Below, piece after piece: positions 8,443-12,735 of a stretch of DNA of 12,735 nucleotides (position 1 is the first letter of the stretch; each line of letters opens with the position of its first letter). This DNA comes from Echinostoma caproni (lineage: Eukaryota; Platyhelminthes; Trematoda; Plagiorchiida; Echinostomatidae). The stretch spans positions 3,064 to 15,798 of the forward strand of contig UZAN01046441.1 in assembly GCA_900618425.1 (NCBI GenBank), read 5' to 3'. Position numbers and translations under genes: made by a program. The notes beneath the pieces were generated by a model. It worked only from the letters and a program-made list of their open reading frames with translations. It was not told where the DNA came from and made no database searches.

Positions 8443-8841
8443 CTATAGACATAGGCTCACAGTAGACACATTTTTCCGATCGATTCACTCACTCGCCACA
8501 ATCATTTTTTCAAACACGGTAGGTAGCACTAACGTTCATTCTGTCTACAAATAACCCTTCTCTTAGATAAATGTTTCATTGATACAGGCTCCTGTTACAG
8601 CTCTTTGTTACCCTTTTCGAAGACTGAACTTCAATTACACACAGAGCCTACTATTCTCTCACTTCGTTCTCAGACTTGCTGCAAACAAACCGCTTTTAGC
8701 GCGAGAACACCAACGCACATATCCTCATATATCTCGAGAATAAGCACTCAGTATTCCAGCTTAGTAATCCAATACACGTCACACTCAACCCCCTAAAGAA
8801 GCGTTACATATATGAGTCTATTCGAGGACACTGATGCATAT
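8443..8841. other. Intergenic, nothing recognised
   Basis: AT-rich sequence without recognised genes. The plus frame at 8605-8796 has a low-complexity Ser/Thr-rich translation and no motif. Confidence 0.5.
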
Positions 8842-9160
8842 AAATCTAGACAGGTAGGCGTTGGTATGGCATTGAGCGAAAGGTTCGAGGCTACTCTATT
8901 GGCCCGTTCCCAGTAGACAATCAGATATGATACTTGGAGGTTTACGTAGATTCAACCAGCAGAGATCAAACTGATACCTCCGATGCAGTCAAAGACAGGT
9001 TCTTTCATGAATTTCTCAAAGCACTAAAAACAGACATCATGTTCACAGCCAGAGACCTTAACGGTCGGGTGGGCCAATGAGGCACATTATAGGAATCACC
9101 AAGGCCTAGATAAATATCATTTAATAATGATGTTTGCCGACGCTTGGAATGTTATTCAGA
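8842..9160 (+). pseudogene. Non-LTR retrotransposon endonuclease (EEP/APE-type) remnant
   Basis: In an intact element this domain nicks the target DNA to prime reverse transcription. The plus strand reads KSRQVGVGMALSERFEATLL, resembling the conserved GGVGIALS region of APE-type retrotransposon endonucleases. After in-frame stops and a frame change near 8965 it reads SDAVKDRFFHEFLKALKTD and then ARDLNGRVG, which aligns with the catalytic GDFN segment. A stop follows at once. A final FADAWNVI could correspond to the region after the catalytic motif. The N-terminal strands and the C-terminal SDH motif are not visible. It lies 440 bases upstream of a same-strand reverse transcriptase remnant, the order expected within one CR1-like ORF, so both may come from one element. 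The clade (CR1-like versus RTE-like) of this piece is not settled. Confidence 0.65.
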
Positions 9161-9605
9161 GAACTTCACGTCGTAGTAGTTGATCCAGCCTTTCGGGTTC
9201 GTGTAGTATTTGAAATAGAAATCGGAAATCGGAAGCGCACGAACTCGGATTTGGACTGAAAACCCACTGAATGGAGCGCAAAGTCAGGTAAAACCAAGAC
9301 GAGTTGTGAACACAGTGAATTCTACTCGGAAAATGACGCAAATGAATATGATAAGTATCAAACAATCATTGATCGATTCTTCAATATTCAGTCGATAACC
9401 ATATAGTTCACTTGGTTGCCTTCTTGCATTCAACCAATCCGGTTGGTGCCAATTGAGACCACAGGTTTGGTCGGTAGATCCGTTTTCCGATTGGCTACCT
9501 GTACCGTGGTGAGGGTGTAGTCGTTACACGATCATCACGGTTATTTCCCCAAATATGGCTACTAAAAGAGTATCCTGATTTATATCCCTGGGTTGCGCTA
9601 GTAGT
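9161..9605. other. Linker between endonuclease and reverse transcriptase remnants
   Basis: This is where the end of the endonuclease and the linker to the reverse transcriptase would lie if the two pieces are one element. No conserved motif could be read in any plus frame. The minus frame at 9156-9365 is not recognised. Confidence 0.4.
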
Positions 9606-10097
9606 GTTCTTAATGTCCTGGAGAGCTTGAATGGACACAAGTCTGCTGGCAGCGATGGACTGCATCCAGTCGTTACCAGATCTCTAGCACCTGTGCTCGT
9701 CCCTGCAATAACCGCACTCTACCAGGAGTCCCTAAGGCCTGGGTGAGCACCCAAAGATTGGACGACTGCCACAGTGGTAGCCATCCACAAGAGTGGAGAT
9801 AGGAAGCAACCTGGTAACTACAGACCCGTAAGTTTGACCAGCATGCTGTGTAAGGGTTTGGAAATCATTGTGAGGAATGCTCTCTGTGAGCACGTCACTC
9901 GACATAGGTTGATTAACCCCATCCAGCACGGATTCCTTAAAACAAGGTCGTGTGTGAGCAACCTTCTTTGTTGCTTAGACGAAGTTATAAGGAGGTTAGA
10001 TGCAGGTCACCGGTTTTGGTCTCCCTGCAGCTCTTATTAGATGGATAGAAGCTTTCTTCATCCTATAGAGTTCGTGCGGGAGAAGCTCTGTCAAAGT
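9606..10097 (+). pseudogene. CR1-like reverse transcriptase, N-terminal part
   Basis: Reverse transcriptase of a CR1-type non-LTR retrotransposon. The plus frame starting at 9606 reads LESLNGHKSAGSDGLHP (the NKSAGPDG-like block), then YQESL, an in-frame TGA at 9744-9746, and APKDWTTATVVAIHKSGDRK, PGNYRPVSLTS, QHGFLKTRSCVSNLL and LDEVIRRLDAG. These are the first RT blocks in correct order. The block carrying the first catalytic aspartate (the YLDFSKAFD type) is missing: the reading jumps near 10004, with a frame change, to GFGLPAALIRWIEAFF and, after another shift, YRVRAGEALSK. The piece ends where the 3' tail of the minus-strand element begins. Stops, frameshifts and the lost active site make it non-functional. 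The CR1-like placement rests on motif resemblance alone. Confidence 0.9.
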
Positions 10098-10223
10098 TAA
10101 ATTTAAATTTTTATTATGGGAAACACTTGCAAGCGGTTGCTTTTCTAGTCCCATAGGGTTTAGCACAGATCGATCGATTCACAGTTCATTCAAATTAGAT
10201 GAATGTCCTTTTTTCGCGCACTT
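10098..10223 (-). other. 3' UTR of the minus-strand CR1-like element, with hairpin and tail
   Basis: TCCCATA (10149-10155, plus strand) and TATGGGA (10115-10121) form a 7-bp stem round a 27-base loop. Inside the loop, GCAA (10129-10132) and TTGC (10137-10140) can form a second short stem. The terminal tail on the minus strand is (ATTTAA)-like. 3'-terminal structures followed by short repeats are known recognition features for some CR1/L2-type reverse transcriptases; a role here is inferred. Confidence 0.6.
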
Positions 10224-11539
10224 CTACGGATGTTGAAGTTTCAGACTTTTCAAAACTTCATCCAGTTTGTGCTTGAATGAATCAATTGTGGGCGCAGAAC
10301 CAACGTGTGGTGGTAGAGAATTCCAATTAATACACACTCTGAGGGCGAATGAATAACGCCGGCATTCTAGTCGGTATTTTCGGAGCACAAATTTGATTGA
10401 GTGCCCCCTCAGGTGTGTGTTGGGCGACAAGGAAAAGAGTGGACGACATGGGTGACCTGGGTTCTGCATTATTCTATATACCAAGATCAAGTCTCCTCGA
10501 ATTCGGTGATACTGTGTTGAGTACAGTTGCAGTGATTCCAGTCTTTTCGCATAACTCTTGGAATGCAGTCCCTTGACCATTTTGGTAGCCATTCTTTGTG
10601 GACGTTCCAGAATCTTCCAGAATCGCGTTGCAGCCATGGATTCTATTCTTGAATGGTGTACTCTATGTGGGGTCGAATGTAGGCTGATAACAATCGTGGG
10701 AATAGCATAGGTTCAAATTTGCCAAATACTCATTTTAGCAAACCCACATGTCTTCCAGCGGTAGACGATGCCCGGGAGCAGTTTAAAGAACAGTTAGATC
10801 GTCTTAAACAATGACGCCGAGGTCTTTCTCATTCGAAACAGACAGAAGTTGTTGATTTCCTAGGCAATACGGAAACCGAGTTTTGGTGGCGAGGAAATTC
10901 GACCGTATATTTCGATGCAATAAATTCCATGTCGTTTTCGATAGACCATTGATAAGCAGCACCAAGTGTTCTTTGGAGTTGTAGCGAGTCCTCTGATTTT
11001 GTCACCGTTTTCCATACTTTTGCATTGTCTGCAAACAATAATGTTTATGGCCCCAGAATGTCCGTTAGGTCATTTATAAAATTAAGGAAAAGTTGAGGGC
11101 CCAGCACGGATCCCTGTGGAATTTCTCGTGCTATGCTGATGGGATCGGAAAGTGACCCAGAGACCCGAACTGCCATGGTGCGTTGTCGAAGAAATTCTTC
11201 TATCCAGCCCAATACAAGTCCCCGAATTCTGTAGTTGTGTAATTTCCTCAGCAGTATTTTGTGGTTCACTCGATCGAATGCTTTGAAGAAGTCGAGGTAA
11301 ACGACGTCCACTGTATCAGCGTGATCCGCTGCTTTTGTCCACTCTTCTCGGGCCAGAAGCAGGTTAGTGGTACACGATCGCCTGCGACGAAACCCATGTT
11401 GAGCAAGGGATAACACGTATTTTTCCAAGTGAGTCATCACATTGTCTGCAACAATGGATTTCATGAATTTGGATAATAGGGGGAGGAGAGTAACAGGGCG
11501 GTAGTTAGCTGGGTCGCTACGAAAACCGCTCTTGGAATA
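10224..11539 (-). pseudogene. CR1-like reverse transcriptase and C-terminal region, broken
   Basis: The minus strand is open from 11539 to a TAA at 11045-11047 and shows SDPANYRPVTLL, QHGFRRRRSCTTNLL, VVYLDFFKAFDRVNH (first catalytic Asp kept), LRQRTMAVRVSGSL and EIPQGSVLGPQLF. Straight after the in-frame TAA comes LLFADNAKVW, where the family has FADD, so one of the paired catalytic aspartates is Asn. Then DSLQLQ and MEFIASK follow, a frame change near 10840 gives SNEKDLGVIV, and further stops precede YIRPHIEYTIQE. The last open part (10637-10224) has PQRMATKMVKGL, YHRIRGDLILVYRIM and CINWNSLPPHVGSAPTIDSF, matching the conserved C-terminal region of CR1-type ORFs. The protein ends naturally with HP at 10227. 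Parts of the thumb region are scrambled. The family call is firm; activity is ruled out by the stop and the lost Asp. Confidence 0.92.
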
Positions 11540-12200
11540 GTTCGCGTTAGCAGCGTTGGCAGCGCATCCAATAGAGCGCCTGAGGGCTCGATACTAAGCC
11601 CCCTGCTCTTTATGCTGTTTAGAAACGACTTGATTCAAGACCTCACTGTTCCCTCCTTTATGTTTGCGGATGACGTAAAAGTAATGAACTCAGGACCAGT
11701 AGATCATATAGAAACTGGCAAAAGTTGTCCGGTGGACACAGAAATGGGACTTGGAGCTAAACGCTACCAAGTGTCACGTTCTAAACACCGAAGGGCATCC
11801 GATCTGAGTGGTTATGACTACGGAACTGACAATCTTCACTACGGTAGACCAAATATTGAATCTGGGGATTTTGGTTTGCAAGAAATTCAAGCCCAGTGAT
11901 CAATGCCTGGCCACCGTACGAAAAGCGAGGTGGCAATTATTCCAGATTGAGGCGGAAGGCTGAGGTTTTCGTACCTCTACATAACGCCATTGTTAGACCG
12001 CAGTTAGAATACTGCGTGCAGGTTTGGACGCCTTGCTTGGGGAAAGATATCGATTGCATTGAGAGGATGCAACGGTTAACCACTAGGATGATCGCTGGAA
12101 TGAGGGGTAAATCATGTAAGGAGAGGTTGGAAACCCTAGGGCTTTTCTCCATGAGGAGGAGACATCTGAGAGACGACCGTACTGAGACAAGTGGGGCAAG
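11540..12200 (+). pseudogene. CR1-like reverse transcriptase, C-terminal part
   Basis: The plus strand resumes RT sequence directly at the 5' limit of the minus-strand element. VRVSSVGSASNRAPEGSILS and PLLFMLF are followed by SFMFADDVKVM at 11654-11686, with the paired catalytic aspartates kept. A frame change near 11716 gives VVRWTQKWDLELNATKCHVL, an in-frame stop near 11804, TVDQILNLGILVCKKFKPSD and CLATVRKARWQLF. Another frame change near 11930 leads to VPLHNAIVRPQLEYCVQVW, KDIDCIERMQRLTTRMIAGM and RLETLGLFSMRRRHLRDD, the conserved C-terminal region. The protein is split over three frames and so is dead. It may be the second half of the copy whose first half lies at 9606-10097, but both pieces contain the RVR block, so they may also be separate copies. 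Confidence 0.9.
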
Positions 12201-12298
12201 TGTGGTTTAAATATTAAACAAAGCGCTCATCCAACGGAGACTTCGTTGACTATGCAGCCCATATGCCTTCAGATGTGCTTCTTGCATAAAAACTAATC

Positions 12299-12350
12299 AA
12301 TTGTCAAATGTAGTGCTGTTTGGCGGAGAATTATGACAGAACCGTAACTT
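12299..12350. repeat. Short diverged repeat (partner at 89-140)
   Basis: AATTGTCAAATG then CGGAGAATTATGACAGAACC, in the same order and near-equal spacing as at 89-140. The family is unknown. Confidence 0.35.
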
Positions 12351-12679
12351 GTGAACTGCTTCCGGTCGATCGCGTCCGGTTGGGATCCAAATACCAACGG
12401 ATAATACATGCGACTGCAAGTTACTGATGCACCGACCAATTTGAGTCCATTTTTATTGTCCACTGTTTTATTGATTTTAGTGTTAGTACTAGATCACTTT
12501 CCACGTCAGGTTGCCGTTGGACTGGATCATGAAACATCGTTTAAAATCACGTGATCAAGTCACATCACTGGGAAATGCAAACCGAAACTATCTATCGATT
12601 AGCTTATGTTAATTATGTTTTTCGGCGCATAGTTAAAATAGCATTTGTTAAGTTAGATTAGCGATTCGCATGACTGCAT

Positions 12680-12720
12680 ATCTCCCTCCCTCTCTCACAC
12701 ACACAGACACAGAAACACAC
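12680..12720. repeat. CT/CA-rich simple repeat
   Basis: CTCCCTCCCTCTCT runs into imperfect CA units (CACACACACAGACACAG). It is an ordinary interrupted microsatellite near the window end. Confidence 0.85.
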
Positions 12721-12735
12721 AGCGTTTTGGTACAC

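Larger units (their letters stand above)
10098..11539 (-). mobile_element. 5'-truncated CR1-like non-LTR retrotransposon
   Basis: About 1.44 kb on the minus strand, carrying RT blocks from the NYRPV region to the ORF stop at 10224, then a 126-bp 3' UTR. The UTR ends in an inverted repeat and an AT-rich tail (AAATTTAAATTTAA on the minus strand). The 5' end is cut inside the RT at about 11539, since SKSGFRSDPANYRPV is the first readable block. 5' truncation is the usual outcome of target-primed reverse transcription. The neighbours on both sides are plus-strand CR1-like RT fragments, so this copy probably landed in, or next to, an older relative. Confidence 0.85.
12201..12735. other. Intergenic stretch without a recognisable gene
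   Basis: No gene is recognised. It may contain the 3' UTR of the plus-strand CR1-like element, but no terminal repeat or hairpin could be assigned. 12299-12350 is the partner of the diverged repeat at 89-140. Confidence 0.5.

Noticed and set aside
9732..9929. Minus-strand 65-codon open frame
   Set aside because: Antisense shadow of the plus-strand reverse transcriptase remnant.
10060..11570. Clean target-site duplication around the minus-strand CR1-like element
   Set aside because: Both flanks encode a similar RVR segment, but the nucleotides are too different beyond ATAG..TTCG to be called a duplication.
11937..12152. Minus-strand 71-codon open frame
   Set aside because: Antisense shadow of the plus-strand CR1-like C-terminal region.
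1..12735. A new functional multi-gene system
   Set aside because: No set of intact neighbouring genes is present; every recognisable coding sequence is a broken transposable element.

Overview
The window looks like repeat-rich intergenic nuclear DNA of a flatworm, most likely a trematode. This rests on the metazoan transposon families present (CR1-like non-LTR retrotransposons, a pogo/Tigger-like transposon, a tRNA-derived SINE-like head), the AT-leaning composition, the microsatellites, and the absence of bacterial-style gene packing. The organism assignment is inference. No intact host gene was recognised, and no undescribed functional system was found; nearly everything interpretable is decayed mobile DNA.

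Layout. 1-140 holds diverged copies of two dispersed repeats that recur near 5019 and 12299. 141-2145 has no recognisable gene. 2146-3276 is an internally deleted, frameshifted Tigger/pogo-like DNA transposon on the minus strand; its transposase remnant retains both N-terminal helix-turn-helix regions and parts of the DDE domain. 3281-3420 is a further repeat. 3568-3722 is a compound trinucleotide microsatellite. 4858-5118 holds a SINE-like element on the minus strand with recognisable Pol III A and B boxes. 5384-5615 (minus) is a weak candidate host exon. 5882-5973 and 6402-6493 are a 90/92-identical direct repeat, and the first copy ends exactly at the only ambiguous base in the window (5974). 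6494-8830 is mostly featureless, with one 180-codon ORF of doubtful meaning.

8842-12200 is a retrotransposon graveyard. It holds a plus-strand endonuclease remnant (8842-9160), the N-terminal part of a plus-strand CR1-like reverse transcriptase (9606-10097), a minus-strand CR1-like element with a structured 3' end (10098-11539), and then the C-terminal part of a plus-strand CR1-like reverse transcriptase (11540-12200). The order suggests that the minus element landed in a plus element, but the flanks do not give a clean target-site duplication. All copies carry stops, frameshifts or lost catalytic residues and are presumed dead. 12201-12735 has no gene and ends in a CT/CA-rich simple repeat.
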